Counted from the stretch's first letter, positions 36,644 through 46,597 are shown. The stretch is 64,000 nucleotides of DNA from Flavobacterium alkalisoli (GCF_008000935.1 NZ_CP042831.1:3348001-3412000), one strand, 5' to 3'. Made by a program: numbers and translations. Notes: generated from the sequence alone by a model not told the origin.

Positions 36644-38617
36644 TTAATCTATCATCAGTTTTATAATCTGTTGTTTATTATCAGCTTTGATATTTACAAA
36701 ATACATTCCTGATGTAAGTGATGAAACATCAAACGAATTTTCGCCGTTGCTAATATTTTTAGCAAGTACAGTTTTACCTGAAATATCAGATACGCTAATG
36801 CTAACAGTATTAGCTGTATTTTTGGCAAAGTCAATATTTACTATGTTTTTGGCAGGGTTTGGATACAATGTAAACAAACCTTTACTGTTTTGCGCAATAC
36901 CTAAACTTTGGATAGTTGTGGTAGCTGTATTTGTTACAATAGGCTCATTAAAGTCGAAATAAATACCTGCTGTGGCCTCAAAAGTATCACCTAACTGCAC
37001 GTTTGACATTGGCTTAATCCTGTAGCTTATATAACCATGACTTTCTGGTTCGTTAATTTCCTCCCCTGGCAGGTTAATATTATCAAATATAAACTGTACC
37101 GTATTATTTTCTATCTCTATCCTGTAATCATGGCTTGAAGCTATAGGTTGGAAAGTTGATACATCAAACTTGTCGTCCAGAATATCTTCAACTCTTATAT
37201 TCACTGCATCAGCATTACCTGTATTTTGGAATCTTATAAGATAATGTAGGTATCCGTCTGCCTGTTCCTCTGTAATGTACTCACCTTCACGGCATGCAAT
37301 ATCGTTAGGGTCCCATGAATTTACAACCTCTAAATCAAGATCGTCAACATTATTAGAAAGGTTGTCGTCTCCTTCAACAGCCGTAACATTGGCAACAAGA
37401 TTTAAAATATCTCCGGCATTTACCGTTGGCGGAGTAAATACAGTAAAATACACATCTACATATTGTGGCGTAAAAGGTTCTAGATTGGTATAATAAACAT
37501 CAAGAGTATTACCCGTTAAATTCATCATAGGTGAAGAACTGTCATAAGCCATGATAGTGTCATCAAACTCAAGAGTAACTGCACCATTAAGTGTAGTATT
37601 ACCTAAATTTTGAAGTAATAGTTTGCAATGAAAAGGGAATCCCGGCCTTGGCAACTGATACGGAATTATATATACCATTACATCATTATACGGATCTGGT
37701 GCTGTAAGGCAAAAATTGTTACCCTCTATTACTCCCGGTGTAGTTAAGGTATAAGATGCCGGAACTGTTTGATAGGTTTGTGGTCCCTGTCCCATCACGT
37801 TAATATAGTTTACCCCATCCGGTACATTTAAAAATGTATAGTTTCCGTTTGCGTCAGTGTAAGTATAGAAAACATCATTATCGTGTGTTAGGCTTAACAT
37901 TACAAATGCCCCAGGTGTACCATCATCACAACCATTCTCCCCATCATCATAAGCTAAAGTTCCTGAAATTACATTATCAGTACATGCCACAATCTCTGCA
38001 TAAATTACAGTTACATTATAACATCCTGTAACAGGGTTTTCAATTCTAACAAAAACATATTCAAGTCCTTCAATAGGCCACTCAAAAGTTTCAGGATTAG
38101 TAATTGGGTTAGTACCCATCTCTACATCATTTCCGGTTAAATAGTAGGTTACTGTCATCTGTCCGAAAATCTCTCCTAAAATATACTCTTCCTGGTTGGT
38201 AAGATCAACAGTAACAAATTCTTCATCTCCTGTATAACAGGCTTGTATAGGAGCAGGCTGATTAATAGGTATTACGTCCCAACTCCACCATTCAATCTGA
38301 AATGAAGTTGTGGCAAAGCTAGTATCATTAACATTTGATACTCTTGCATATATGGTTTGCGGATTACTAATAGACACATACTGCATGGAGTTAGGAATGG
38401 GGTTTGTTCCCTCTTCTGCATCAATTTGCGTTTCATGATAGGTGACCAAAAAGCTCTGAGGGTCCTGATCCCCTAAAATAATTTCGTTTTGTTGTGTAAG
38501 GTTAAAAATTTCCCAACTACATTGTGTAATATCGGGTGGCTGGTTTGCTGTTGTTTGTGCAAATACACTGGTAACAAATAAAACCATTAGGGTTAAAAAA
38601 GGTAATCTTAATTTCAT
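36644..38617 (-). CDS. T9SS-sorted surface protein with beta-sandwich repeats
   Basis: The protein has 657 residues with a Sec signal (ending VFAQ). Two tandem ~100-residue segments (about 30-110 and 125-210, both with 'ILGxxxxxFxVTYY ... GTNPI') are followed by a Cna-B/SdrD-like domain (about 215-290, GNYTFLNVPDG), a conserved-repeat (DUF11/DUF7619-like) domain with SWDPNDIACREG (about 440-455) and a type A T9SS sorting domain (LFTLYPNPAKNIVNIDF ... LTSGMYFVNI). It is likely displayed on or released from the cell surface. The binding partner is unknown; adhesion is a guess. Confidence 0.85.
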   Translation of the reverse strand: MKLRLPFLTLMVLFVTSVFAQTTANQPPDITQCSWEIFNLTQQNEIILGDQDPQSFLVTYHETQIDAEEGTNPIPNSMQYVSISNPQTIYARVSNVNDTSFATTSFQIEWWSWDVIPINQPAPIQACYTGDEEFVTVDLTNQEEYILGEIFGQMTVTYYLTGNDVEMGTNPITNPETFEWPIEGLEYVFVRIENPVTGCYNVTVIYAEIVACTDNVISGTLAYDDGENGCDDGTPGAFVMLSLTHDNDVFYTYTDANGNYTFLNVPDGVNYINVMGQGPQTYQTVPASYTLTTPGVIEGNNFCLTAPDPYNDVMVYIIPYQLPRPGFPFHCKLLLQNLGNTTLNGAVTLEFDDTIMAYDSSSPMMNLTGNTLDVYYTNLEPFTPQYVDVYFTVFTPPTVNAGDILNLVANVTAVEGDDNLSNNVDDLDLEVVNSWDPNDIACREGEYITEEQADGYLHYLIRFQNTGNADAVNIRVEDILDDKFDVSTFQPIASSHDYRIEIENNTVQFIFDNINLPGEEINEPESHGYISYRIKPMSNVQLGDTFEATAGIYFDFNEPIVTNTATTTIQSLGIAQNSKGLFTLYPNPAKNIVNIDFAKNTANTVSISVSDISGKTVLAKNISNGENSFDVSSLTSGMYFVNIKADNKQQIIKLMID

Positions 38618-38770
38618 AGCAAAGTTGGTTTTAGGTTAAAAAAATATTGTTTCTTTAAAGTTTTAGCTAACTTTTTTACTTAAACAAGCAAAAACAAAAA
38701 TTCCCTACTTTAAATCAGCTTTCTTTTTTCAAGTGGTGTATTCCGTACCCCAGTCCTCAATTATTATAAC

Positions 38771-38778
38771 TATCTTTG
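38771..38778 (+). promoter_or_regulatory. Predicted -7 box for the DEAD-box helicase gene
   Basis: TATCTTTG matches TAnnTTTG exactly and lies 16 bases before the ATG, implying a very short leader. No clear TTG is seen at -33. Confidence 0.45.
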
Positions 38779-38794
38779 CACAAAATAAAATGCA

Positions 38795-40144
38795 ATGGCC
38801 ACATTTCACGATCTCGATTTACCTAAATCGCTTCAAAAAGCACTTGACGAACTTGGGTTTGAAACCCCTACGCCTATTCAGGTAAAATCGATGCCCGTAA
38901 TACTTTCAGGCCGCGACATGATGGGTATTGCACAAACAGGTACAGGTAAAACCTTTGCCTACCTTCTACCCATATTAAAGCAATGGAAATTTGCCAAAAC
39001 CGATACTCCGCGTGTAGTGATTATAGTGCCTACCCGCGAACTTGTGGTACAGGTTGCCGAAGAGGTAGAAAAACTTTCTAAATACATGTCAATCCGTACA
39101 CTTGCTGTATATGGGGGTGTAAACATTAATACCCAAAAGAACCTTGTTTATGAAGGTGTGGATATACTTGTAGGTACACCGGGAAGGCTAATGGACCTTG
39201 CACTGGATAATGTTGTACGTTTTGATGCCCTGCAAAAACTGGTAATCGACGAGTTTGACGAAATCCTTAATCTTGGATTCCGTTTTCAGGTAACATCTAT
39301 CCTTTCCATGATGAAGGCCAAAAGGCAAAATATCCTGTTCTCTGCTACCATGACAGACGATGTGGATGAGATGCTTAACGACTTTTTTGATTTCCCGGAA
39401 GAGGTAACATTAGCAGCATCGGGCACACCGCTTGAAAAAATCAAACAACTGGGATACCATGTGCCAAACTTCCTTACCAAAATAAATTTACTTAAACACC
39501 TGCTGGAAAGCAATGAGGACATGAACAGGGTACTGGTGTTTGTAAACAATAAAAAGACTGCCGATATTTTGATGGAACAGATTGATGAGACTTTCCCTGG
39601 TCAGTTTGGTGTTATCCACTCTAACAAATCGCAAAATTACAGGCTAAATACCATGGCTACCTTTCAGGATGGCGGACTTAGGGGTATTGTAACTACCGAT
39701 GTTATGGCCCGTGGTCTTGATATATCGGATGTATCACATGTTATAAACATGGAATTCCCCGAAGTTGAGGAACAGTACATTCACCGTATTGGGCGTACAG
39801 GACGTGCTGACAAGACCGGTATAGCAATAAGCTTTATAGGCCCTAAAGAGGAAGAACTGCAAATTGAAGCCGAACTTTTAATGGAAAAGGAAATTGAAAT
39901 ACTTTCAATGCCTGAACATATTGAAATTGCAGAAAGGCTGCTTGAGTTTGAAAAAGAGAGGAAGAAAGTAAAGTTCCTTTTAAAGAAACCTAAACTTGAT
40001 GGCGCTGGTGCCTTTCACGATAAGAAAGACAAAAACAAAAAAGTCAACCTTGGCGGTCCGGGTAAAAGAAACCCGAAAAAGACGGAACCAAGAAACCGTA
40101 ACGCCGAGAAGAAAAAAGCACAAAAAAGAAAAAGAGGGAAATAA
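38795..40144 (+). CDS. DEAD-box RNA helicase (motif II DEFD)
   Basis: The protein has 449 residues and two RecA-like domains. The motifs in order are: Q motif (FETPTPIQ), I (AQTGTGKT), Ia (PTRELVVQ), Ib (GTPGRLMD), II (IDEFDEIL), III (SAT), V (TTDVMARGLDI) and VI (HRIGRTGR). Motif II reads DEFD where most family members have DEAD; the two acidic ends needed for Mg-ATP are kept. The Lys/Arg-rich tail (about 405-449) would bind RNA. It probably acts in ribosome assembly or cold adaptation, as do related bacterial helicases. Confidence 0.93.
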   Translation: MATFHDLDLPKSLQKALDELGFETPTPIQVKSMPVILSGRDMMGIAQTGTGKTFAYLLPILKQWKFAKTDTPRVVIIVPTRELVVQVAEEVEKLSKYMSIRTLAVYGGVNINTQKNLVYEGVDILVGTPGRLMDLALDNVVRFDALQKLVIDEFDEILNLGFRFQVTSILSMMKAKRQNILFSATMTDDVDEMLNDFFDFPEEVTLAASGTPLEKIKQLGYHVPNFLTKINLLKHLLESNEDMNRVLVFVNNKKTADILMEQIDETFPGQFGVIHSNKSQNYRLNTMATFQDGGLRGIVTTDVMARGLDISDVSHVINMEFPEVEEQYIHRIGRTGRADKTGIAISFIGPKEEELQIEAELLMEKEIEILSMPEHIEIAERLLEFEKERKKVKFLLKKPKLDGAGAFHDKKDKNKKVNLGGPGKRNPKKTEPRNRNAEKKKAQKRKRGK

Positions 40145-40157
40145 TCCCTCTTTTTTA
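40131..40157. terminator. Bidirectional terminator
   Basis: AAAGAGGGA (40131-40139), loop AATAA, TCCCTCTTT (40145-40153) with a T-run. It overlaps the helicase stop and abuts the stop of the convergent lactonase-fold gene. Confidence 0.92.
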
Positions 40158-41270
40158 TTACTTAGCCGGAGTAAACACTAAACACACCGGAGAGCAAAGC
40201 TCTATACATTTCCCCGTATCGGTTAGTAAGCCCGTTGTCTTATCTCTTTTAAAAAATATAATGTCATTGCTAATTTGGTTAGCAACCAGTAAATAATTCT
40301 CTTTAGGGCCGAAAGCAAAGTTACGTGGCCCCTGTCCTTCTGTAGTTATTTGCTGTACCTGATTAATCCTTCCGTTAGCATGTACCTTAAATACGGTAAT
40401 GGTATTGGCATCTCCCCTATTCGTAGCATACAAATATTTACCGTCGTGAGATATATGTATATCAGCTGCTCCTGTTTGTCCGGTAAATCCGTTTGCAACA
40501 ATTGTGGTTTCCTGAACTTTCTCAACTTTCCCCTTTACATAACTGTAAGAGGTTAATGTACCGTCCAGTTCCTGCAGTACATAAAAGAAAACACCGTTAG
40601 GGCTAAAAACCAAATGTCTTGGCCCGCTACCTCCTTTAACATCAATTGTATTGGCAAGGATTAATATATTATCCTCGTCATCAGTGTCCTTATCATACTT
40701 ATAAACATAAATCTTATCGGTACCTAAGTCGTTAGCAAAAACATATTTCTTATCGGGAGAAAAGTATACCATATGCACATGTGCACTTTCCTGGCGCTGC
40801 TTATTAATACTGCTTCCGTTATGCTTTATAACCTGTTTGGCTTTTGTAATTCCTCCATGCTTATCCTTCCCGAAAACAGCTATCGTACCACCCGAATAAT
40901 TAGCTACAATTACATGCTTATCATCATTAATTATATAGCATGGGTCGGCACCTTTAGAATCCTTTTTATTGATTAGCTCTATTTTCCCTGTAGCAGCATT
41001 ATACTTAAAAGAACTTACTGTGCTTTCTTCACCGTTTTCGTTAACGCTGTACAAAAACTTATTATCGCCCGAAACCGTTACATAGCTTGGATTAATAACA
41101 TCTTCACTAGTGTTTTTAAGTTTGGTTTCTCCTGTAGAAGCATTAAAATCATACACATAAATTCCCTTGCTTGGGCAGGCATTGGTATAAGTACCAACAA
41201 TAAGGTTATAATTATCCTGTGCATGTAAACTCATGCACCCTAACAAAATAAGTAAACGGGCTATTTTCAT
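40158..41270 (-). CDS. Exported lactonase-fold (seven-bladed propeller) protein
   Basis: The protein has 370 residues with a Sec signal (ending LHAQ). It matches the COG2706 6-phosphogluconolactonase/carboxy-cis,cis-muconate-cyclase propeller family: blade motifs such as NPSYVTVSGDNKFLYSVNE, SAHVHMVYFSPDKKYVFANDLGTD and GPRHLVFSPNGVFFYVLQE. Export to the periplasm argues against a pentose-phosphate-pathway role for this copy; a secreted sugar-lactone or other lactone hydrolase is more likely. It is monocistronic. Confidence 0.87.
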   Translation of the reverse strand: MKIARLLILLGCMSLHAQDNYNLIVGTYTNACPSKGIYVYDFNASTGETKLKNTSEDVINPSYVTVSGDNKFLYSVNENGEESTVSSFKYNAATGKIELINKKDSKGADPCYIINDDKHVIVANYSGGTIAVFGKDKHGGITKAKQVIKHNGSSINKQRQESAHVHMVYFSPDKKYVFANDLGTDKIYVYKYDKDTDDEDNILILANTIDVKGGSGPRHLVFSPNGVFFYVLQELDGTLTSYSYVKGKVEKVQETTIVANGFTGQTGAADIHISHDGKYLYATNRGDANTITVFKVHANGRINQVQQITTEGQGPRNFAFGPKENYLLVANQISNDIIFFKRDKTTGLLTDTGKCIELCSPVCLVFTPAK

Positions 41271-41386
41271 GTGTGTAATTTAAGGATAACAAAAATAGGG
41301 TATTTAAATATTATGTGAAATTTATCCTGAGAATATGCTGTTTCATTTAGAATAAAAATTTGTATTTTTGACAAACTTTCAACTAA

Positions 41387-43315
41387 ATGCAGTTCAAACA
41401 CCCGGAAATCCTTTACTTCTTATTCCTGTTGGTAATTCCCGTCCTGGTACATTTATTCCAGCTGCGCCGCTTTCAGAAAGAATATTTTACAAATGTGCGT
41501 TTCCTTAAAGAGCTTAATATGCAAACCCGCAAAAGCTCTAAAATCAAGAAATGGCTTTTACTTTTTACCCGATTGTTTTTACTGGCATGCCTTATTATAG
41601 CTTTTGCACAACCTTTTTTTAAGGCTAGCGACAGCAATAATAAAAGCAACGAAATGGTTATCCTTCTTGATAATTCCTTTTCAATGCAGGCAAAAGGAAG
41701 CAAGGGCGAACTGCTTAAAAGAGCTGTACAGGATATACTGGAAAACACTCCCGAAGACCAACAGTTTTCGCTTATTACAACTACAGGAGCCTATTGGGAT
41801 ACCGATGTAAAGACAATACAAAAAGAACTGCAAAACACTAATTACAGCTCGGTGCCTTTTCATCCTGACTTCCTGCTTACCAAAGCAGAAACAAAAAAAC
41901 CGAATACAGGAAAAGACATTGTGGTTATTACCGATGCAATTAATCTCGACACCAAAAATATAAGCAGCCTTGATTCAGATAAACCTGTATACTTTATAGT
42001 CCCAAAAGCCGAAAACAAAGCCAATGTGGCTGTAGACAGCGTTTACATTTCACAAACACTGGATAATTTTTATGAAATAGGTGTTACGCTTAAGGCTTAC
42101 GGAAAAGCAGATAACGATGTGTCTGTAGCTTTATACAACGGTAAGGAACTTACAGCAAAAACGCTTGCTAAGTTTACTGAGGCATCAGAAACGCTGACTT
42201 TCACCATACCTAAAAAAGATTTTCACGGGCATGTTTCCATTTCAGATAACAGCCTTTCTTACGATAACGATTATTATTTCAGTATTACAAAACCTGAAAA
42301 ATCTAATGTACTGGCTATTGGGGAAAACGCTAAAAACAAATTCCTTTCCAGAATTTATACCGAAGACGATTTTGTTTTCACTTCATCAGAGCTAGGGGCT
42401 GTAGACTATAACAGTCTTGAAAAACAGGATGCCATAATACTTAACGAACTTAAGGAAATACCTCAGGCATTAATTACTACCCTTAAATCCTTTTATGCAA
42501 AAGGAGGCAATGTAGTTATTATACCTGCTCCTGATGGTTCTGTACAAAACCTAAACAGCCTGCTTTCGGGCTTTGGTAATGCCACACTACAGGCTGCCAC
42601 ACAAACCGAAAGGCAAATCACTAAAATTTCATTTAGCCATCCGCTATATCAAACCGTTTTCGAGAAGAAAACCGATAATTTCCAATACCCTAAGGTAAAC
42701 TCGGCCTATACCCTTTCAGGCACTGCCTTGCCGGTATTAAGCTATGCAGACCAGACTCCTTTCCTGGCATCGGCAACAAACCGTTTGGGTAATGTGTATA
42801 TCTTCTCGGCTGCTATCAATAAGCAAAACAGTAATTTCCAGAATTCTCCGCTTATAGTGCCTACTTTTTACAATATGGCACAAAACAGCGGAAAAACAGG
42901 TATAACAGCCATAACAATAGGTGAAAACCAAAGCCTTATTATAGATGCCTTGCTTTCTAAAGATGAAGTGGTAACCGTTAAAAACGAGGAGGCCGACTTT
43001 ATCCCTATGCAGCAGATACTTAACAACAAGATTAAGCTTTCTTTTGGCGATTATCCCGAAACTGCAGGAAACTACAGCGTGGTTAAGAACAACGAAGTTT
43101 TAAAGAACGTAAGCTTCAACTATCCTCGAACGGAAAGTAACCTGAGCCTGCAAAACGAAAATATTTTAAAAGACTATACAAAAACAGATTCTGTTTCAAC
43201 CGTATACAACGATATTAAATCACAAAGGACCGCCAGCGAATTATGGAAATGGTTTATTATCGGTACGCTGGTATTCCTGTTATTAGAACTTTTTATCCAA
43301 AAATTTGTAAAATGA
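41387..43315 (+). CDS. BatA-domain membrane protein with von Willebrand A-like domain
   Basis: The protein has 642 residues. The N-terminus has two transmembrane helices in the BatA arrangement (about 8-25 and 56-76, with HPEILYFLFLLVIPVLVHLF and RLFLLACLIIAFAQPF). A vWA-like domain starts about residue 88 with the metal-site motif DNSFSM (DxSxS). The rest is a long periplasmic beta-rich region, with a final helix near the C-terminus. Related Bacteroidota proteins lie in Bat aerotolerance clusters or beside a dihydroorotase-like gene, as here. Its last bases overlap the next start (ATGA), so translation is coupled. Function is not established. Confidence 0.85.
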   Translation: MQFKHPEILYFLFLLVIPVLVHLFQLRRFQKEYFTNVRFLKELNMQTRKSSKIKKWLLLFTRLFLLACLIIAFAQPFFKASDSNNKSNEMVILLDNSFSMQAKGSKGELLKRAVQDILENTPEDQQFSLITTTGAYWDTDVKTIQKELQNTNYSSVPFHPDFLLTKAETKKPNTGKDIVVITDAINLDTKNISSLDSDKPVYFIVPKAENKANVAVDSVYISQTLDNFYEIGVTLKAYGKADNDVSVALYNGKELTAKTLAKFTEASETLTFTIPKKDFHGHVSISDNSLSYDNDYYFSITKPEKSNVLAIGENAKNKFLSRIYTEDDFVFTSSELGAVDYNSLEKQDAIILNELKEIPQALITTLKSFYAKGGNVVIIPAPDGSVQNLNSLLSGFGNATLQAATQTERQITKISFSHPLYQTVFEKKTDNFQYPKVNSAYTLSGTALPVLSYADQTPFLASATNRLGNVYIFSAAINKQNSNFQNSPLIVPTFYNMAQNSGKTGITAITIGENQSLIIDALLSKDEVVTVKNEEADFIPMQQILNNKIKLSFGDYPETAGNYSVVKNNEVLKNVSFNYPRTESNLSLQNENILKDYTKTDSVSTVYNDIKSQRTASELWKWFIIGTLVFLLLELFIQKFVK

Positions 43316-44568
43316 ACCTGATCTTTAAAAACGCTACCATTATTGATAAAAACAGCAAATTCAACAATCAGGCTGTTGATATTAAAGTAGAAAATGGTGT
43401 AATAACCAAAATAGGAAAAGATATTGCCGAAGAAGCAAATTTTGACATTATACAACTGGATAACCTTCATATATCCAGAGGATGGTTTGATAGTTCGGTA
43501 AATTTTGGTGAACCCGGTTATGAAGACAGGGAAACTATTAAAAACGGACTTAATGTTGCAGCAAGAAGCGGTTTTACCGATGTTGCCCTGCAGCCTAATG
43601 CAAACCCTGTTATAGATAATCAGGCAGATGTAAGTTTTGTACTTAGTAAAGCCCGTAACGCCGCTACATCACTACACCCTATAGGGGCTCTTACAAAAGG
43701 AAGCGAAGGACTTGATATAGCCGAATTATACGACATGCAAAACGCCGGAGCAGTTGCCTTTGGTGATTATAATAAAGACCTTGCCGATGCCAATCTGCTT
43801 AAAATAGCACTACAGTATGTTCAGGATTTTGACGGACTTGTAATTGCTTATGCACAGGACAGCAAAATAAAAGGAAAAGGAGTTGTACACGAAGGCATAG
43901 TAAGTACAAGATTAGGACTTAAAGGTATACCTGCCCTTGCCGAAGAATTACAGATTGCCCGCAACCTATTCCTTCTTGAATATACAGGTGGTAAAATGCA
44001 TATCCCAACAGTTTCTACCGAAAAATCGGTACAACTGATACGCGAAGCTAAAGCTAAAGGACTTAATGTAACCTGTAGTGTTTCGGTACACCATTTAGTA
44101 TTGACAGATGAAGTACTTAAGGACTTTGACACCCGTTACAAGGTAACTCCGCCACTAAGGCCGGATGCTATCAGAAAAGCACTTATTGATGGTGTTCTTG
44201 ACGGTACTATTGATATTATTACCAGCGACCATAATCCGCTTGATATCGAACAGAAAAAAATGGAGTTTGATCTTGCCAAAAATGGTACTGTAGGACTTGA
44301 AACTGCTTTTGGTGCATTAATGAATGTTCTTCCTGCAGATGTAATCATTGAAAAACTAACAGGAGGTAAAAAAATCTTTAAGGTAGAAGACCACGCCATA
44401 GAGGAGAATGCTAAGGCATCCTTTACCCTATTTACTACAAAAGGAAACCATACCTTTACAAAAGCCAATATCCTTTCAAAATCTAAGAACTCTGCCTTTT
44501 TAGGACAGGAACTTAAAGGAAAGGCCTACGGAATATACAACAACGGAAAATTAATTATAAACGAATAA
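43312..44568 (+). CDS. Dihydroorotase homologue lacking metal ligands
   Basis: The protein has 418 residues and the amidohydrolase/dihydroorotase fold throughout (NATIIDKN, KVTPPLRPD, TSDHNPLDIEQKK, GTVGLETAFGAL). The metal and substrate motif normally DxHxHxREPG reads DSSVNFGEPG (60-69): both His and the Arg are replaced. The His of the later 'HxST' motif is also lost (IPTVST). It is therefore probably not a working dihydroorotase; similar inactive homologues serve as structural partners of aspartate transcarbamoylase in some bacteria. I chose the ATG at 43312, overlapping the BatA stop by four bases, because homologues start MNLIFKN; an ATG at 43243 lies inside the previous gene. Confidence 0.88.
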   Translation: MNLIFKNATIIDKNSKFNNQAVDIKVENGVITKIGKDIAEEANFDIIQLDNLHISRGWFDSSVNFGEPGYEDRETIKNGLNVAARSGFTDVALQPNANPVIDNQADVSFVLSKARNAATSLHPIGALTKGSEGLDIAELYDMQNAGAVAFGDYNKDLADANLLKIALQYVQDFDGLVIAYAQDSKIKGKGVVHEGIVSTRLGLKGIPALAEELQIARNLFLLEYTGGKMHIPTVSTEKSVQLIREAKAKGLNVTCSVSVHHLVLTDEVLKDFDTRYKVTPPLRPDAIRKALIDGVLDGTIDIITSDHNPLDIEQKKMEFDLAKNGTVGLETAFGALMNVLPADVIIEKLTGGKKIFKVEDHAIEENAKASFTLFTTKGNHTFTKANILSKSKNSAFLGQELKGKAYGIYNNGKLIINE

Positions 44569-44891
44569 TGAATACCGAAAATAATAACGGAAAAACCATT
44601 GCCATAATAAGCTACTTAACCATAATAGGTACTATTATAGCTATTGTTCAAAACAGCGAAACAAAAAGCCCGTTTGCCTCTTTTCATATACGTCAGGCAT
44701 TAGGATTAATACTTACCTTTTTAGCTTTAGGCTATCCTATCGGGTATTTTGACAGCTGGATGGTGAGCTCCGCTTTCTACCTGTTCTTTTTTATCCTTTG
44801 GGTATTTGGGTTTTTAGGAGCCATACAGGGACAAATGGCATTAGCACCAATAGTTGGTCCGTTTTTCCAAAAACTTTTTAAAGGACTTTAA
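44568..44891 (+). CDS. Small DUF4870/Tic20-like membrane protein
   Basis: The protein has 107 residues and three predicted helices, with the pattern of DUF4870-type proteins: ISYLTIIGTIIA, then SPFASFHIRQALGL, then further hydrophobic segments. The start codon overlaps the previous stop (TAATG), and the next gene begins the same way, so it is the middle of a coupled operon. Function unknown. Confidence 0.8.
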   Translation: MNTENNNGKTIAIISYLTIIGTIIAIVQNSETKSPFASFHIRQALGLILTFLALGYPIGYFDSWMVSSAFYLFFFILWVFGFLGAIQGQMALAPIVGPFFQKLFKGL

Positions 44892-45538
44892 TGATGAGTG
44901 AATCTTTATATTATTTAATAAGAGAGCCAAAAGTAAAACAGGATAAAAATCCGTTAATTCTACTGCTGCACGGTTATGGCAGTAACGAAGAGGATTTATT
45001 TTCTTTTGCATCTCAATTACCCGAAGAATACTATATAATCTCTGCAAGGGCACCCTATCACATCCCTCCATACGGAAATGCCTGGTATGCCATTAGCTTT
45101 GATTCGGACATGAATAAATTCTCTGACGACAATCAGGCTGTTGAGTCAAGAGAACTTATAGTAAAGTTTATTGATGAGCTTTTAAAAAAATACCCTATAG
45201 ATGCAGATAAGGTTACCCTTTTAGGCTTTAGCCAGGGAGCTATTTTAAGCTATTCAATCGCGCTTACCTATCCGGAAAAGATACAGCGTGTAGTAGCTCT
45301 TAGCGGTTACCTTAACCTTGATATTATAGACAAAGGCTTTAATACAAAAGATATTGAAAAACTACGCTTCTTTATATCTCACGGCGTAGTAGATCAGGTA
45401 ATACCGGTAGACTGGGCAAGAAAAGCCCCGGAAGTACTAAAAGACCTGAAACTTGATGTGGAATATCATGAATACCCTGTAGGGCATGGTGTAACACCAC
45501 AAAACTTCTACGATTTATTAGCATGGCTAAAAAAATAA
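44891..45538 (+). CDS. Alpha/beta hydrolase, carboxylesterase/phospholipase type
   Basis: The protein has 215 residues, cytoplasmic. It follows the YpfH/carboxylesterase family: LLLHGYGSNEEDLF (oxyanion region), nucleophile elbow GFSQG (about 115-119), Asp in HGVVDQVIP (about 165) and His in YPVGHGVTPQN. It probably hydrolyses short acyl esters or lysophospholipids. A second ATG three bases in is an alternative start. Its start overlaps the stop of the upstream membrane protein by one base, and a strong terminator follows. Confidence 0.9.
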   Translation: MMSESLYYLIREPKVKQDKNPLILLLHGYGSNEEDLFSFASQLPEEYYIISARAPYHIPPYGNAWYAISFDSDMNKFSDDNQAVESRELIVKFIDELLKKYPIDADKVTLLGFSQGAILSYSIALTYPEKIQRVVALSGYLNLDIIDKGFNTKDIEKLRFFISHGVVDQVIPVDWARKAPEVLKDLKLDVEYHEYPVGHGVTPQNFYDLLAWLKK

Positions 45539-45540
45539 AA

Positions 45541-45566
45541 AAGGCGGTTTAAAACCGCCTTTTTTA
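45541..45566. terminator. Terminator (bidirectional)
   Basis: GGCGGTTT (45543-45550) pairs with AAACCGCC (45552-45559) and is flanked by A and T runs. It ends the BatA-esterase operon and faces the minus-strand lipoprotein. Confidence 0.93.
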
Positions 45567-45580
45567 TTACTGTATATTTT

Positions 45581-46063
45581 TTAACTCTGTTCGTTATCAT
45601 CACCTGTTACACGGTGTTCTTCTATAAGTGCTCCGGCATATAACGCAACGCCCTCTTTAGATAAAGTATAGTCTTTGTTTATCTCCAGCTCCCATTCATC
45701 CGACTTATAAATCCCGTCTTCTTTTTTAGACAAAAGATAAGATTTTGAACCATCGGGTAAAAACAGTTCTGCAACCGATTTATCATCATTAAAAATAATA
45801 AAAGCGCTTAGCGAGTTTCCTGTTTCTTTCAGTTCGTTTAACGGGTTAAGCCTGTATCCGTCTTCAAAAACCCTTATACATTCCTTCTTTAGTAAAGACC
45901 ATCTGTATCCGGCAGAAGTAACACATCCTTTAGCATCCTTATCATTCCCTAAAACAACTTTTTTCTCCGGCTCAACTTCTGCATCCCCTCCACGATCTTT
46001 AAGCATTTGCTCACAGGAAATAAATGATAATCCTGCAAACAGCAGCATCAATAACTTTTTCAT
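45581..46063 (-). CDS. Lipoprotein of unknown function
   Basis: The protein has 160 residues with an SPII signal (LSFISCEQ, Cys17). A segment KGCVTSAGYRWSLLKKECIRVFE with two cysteines spaced 16 apart suggests a disulfide in the periplasm. I do not know a function for this family. It is the last gene of a minus-strand run with the TM protein and the MBL hydrolase, 33 bases after the former. Confidence 0.7.
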   Translation of the reverse strand: MKKLLMLLFAGLSFISCEQMLKDRGGDAEVEPEKKVVLGNDKDAKGCVTSAGYRWSLLKKECIRVFEDGYRLNPLNELKETGNSLSAFIIFNDDKSVAELFLPDGSKSYLLSKKEDGIYKSDEWELEINKDYTLSKEGVALYAGALIEEHRVTGDDNEQS

Positions 46064-46096
46064 CGTCTTCTATTTGATTAATCTAAAATACGAAAA

Positions 46097-46597
46097 TTAA
46101 TTAAACGTATTGGCATGTAAAAGCGATTCGGCAGTCTCAAAAGTGATGCTTCCGTCGTCTTCAACAAAATATTTAAGTATAGATTCTCCGTAAACTTTCC
46201 CGTTAGAAAAATCTACAATTACCCAACGGTTATTAAGTATCCTATAGTTGTTAATTGTAAAAGGCCTACCTTCTATCTGCGGATAATTAATTAAAGGGTT
46301 TCCTCCTGCTTTACCGTTACCTGAATAAATCGCATCCCTTACAGCTATCTGTATCTTTTCTATATCCATACCGGCAAAGTATTCCTGTGCATTATCATTT
46401 TGCCCCAAAGTAAAATAATTAGCATCATATAACTTATCGACATCCATTTTAAGACTGTCTTTTAAAGAGTTAGCCTTTATTTCAAGATTTTCAATTCTGG
46501 TAGTCTCAAACTTCATCTTATTAGTGAAATACATATATGTAAAAACATTAATAAGTAAAGAGAAAATAAACAGGTATAAAAAAATGTTCTTTTTCAT
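46097..46597 (-). CDS. Membrane-anchored protein of unknown function
   Basis: The protein has 166 residues. One N-terminal helix (about 4-24) is followed by a short coiled coil (about 30-52) and a soluble beta-rich domain (about 75-160, RPFTINNYRILNNRWVIVDFSNGK), likely periplasmic. It starts eight bases after the MBL hydrolase gene, so the two are co-transcribed. Function not recognised. Confidence 0.72.
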   Translation of the reverse strand: MKKNIFLYLFIFSLLINVFTYMYFTNKMKFETTRIENLEIKANSLKDSLKMDVDKLYDANYFTLGQNDNAQEYFAGMDIEKIQIAVRDAIYSGNGKAGGNPLINYPQIEGRPFTINNYRILNNRWVIVDFSNGKVYGESILKYFVEDDGSITFETAESLLHANTFN

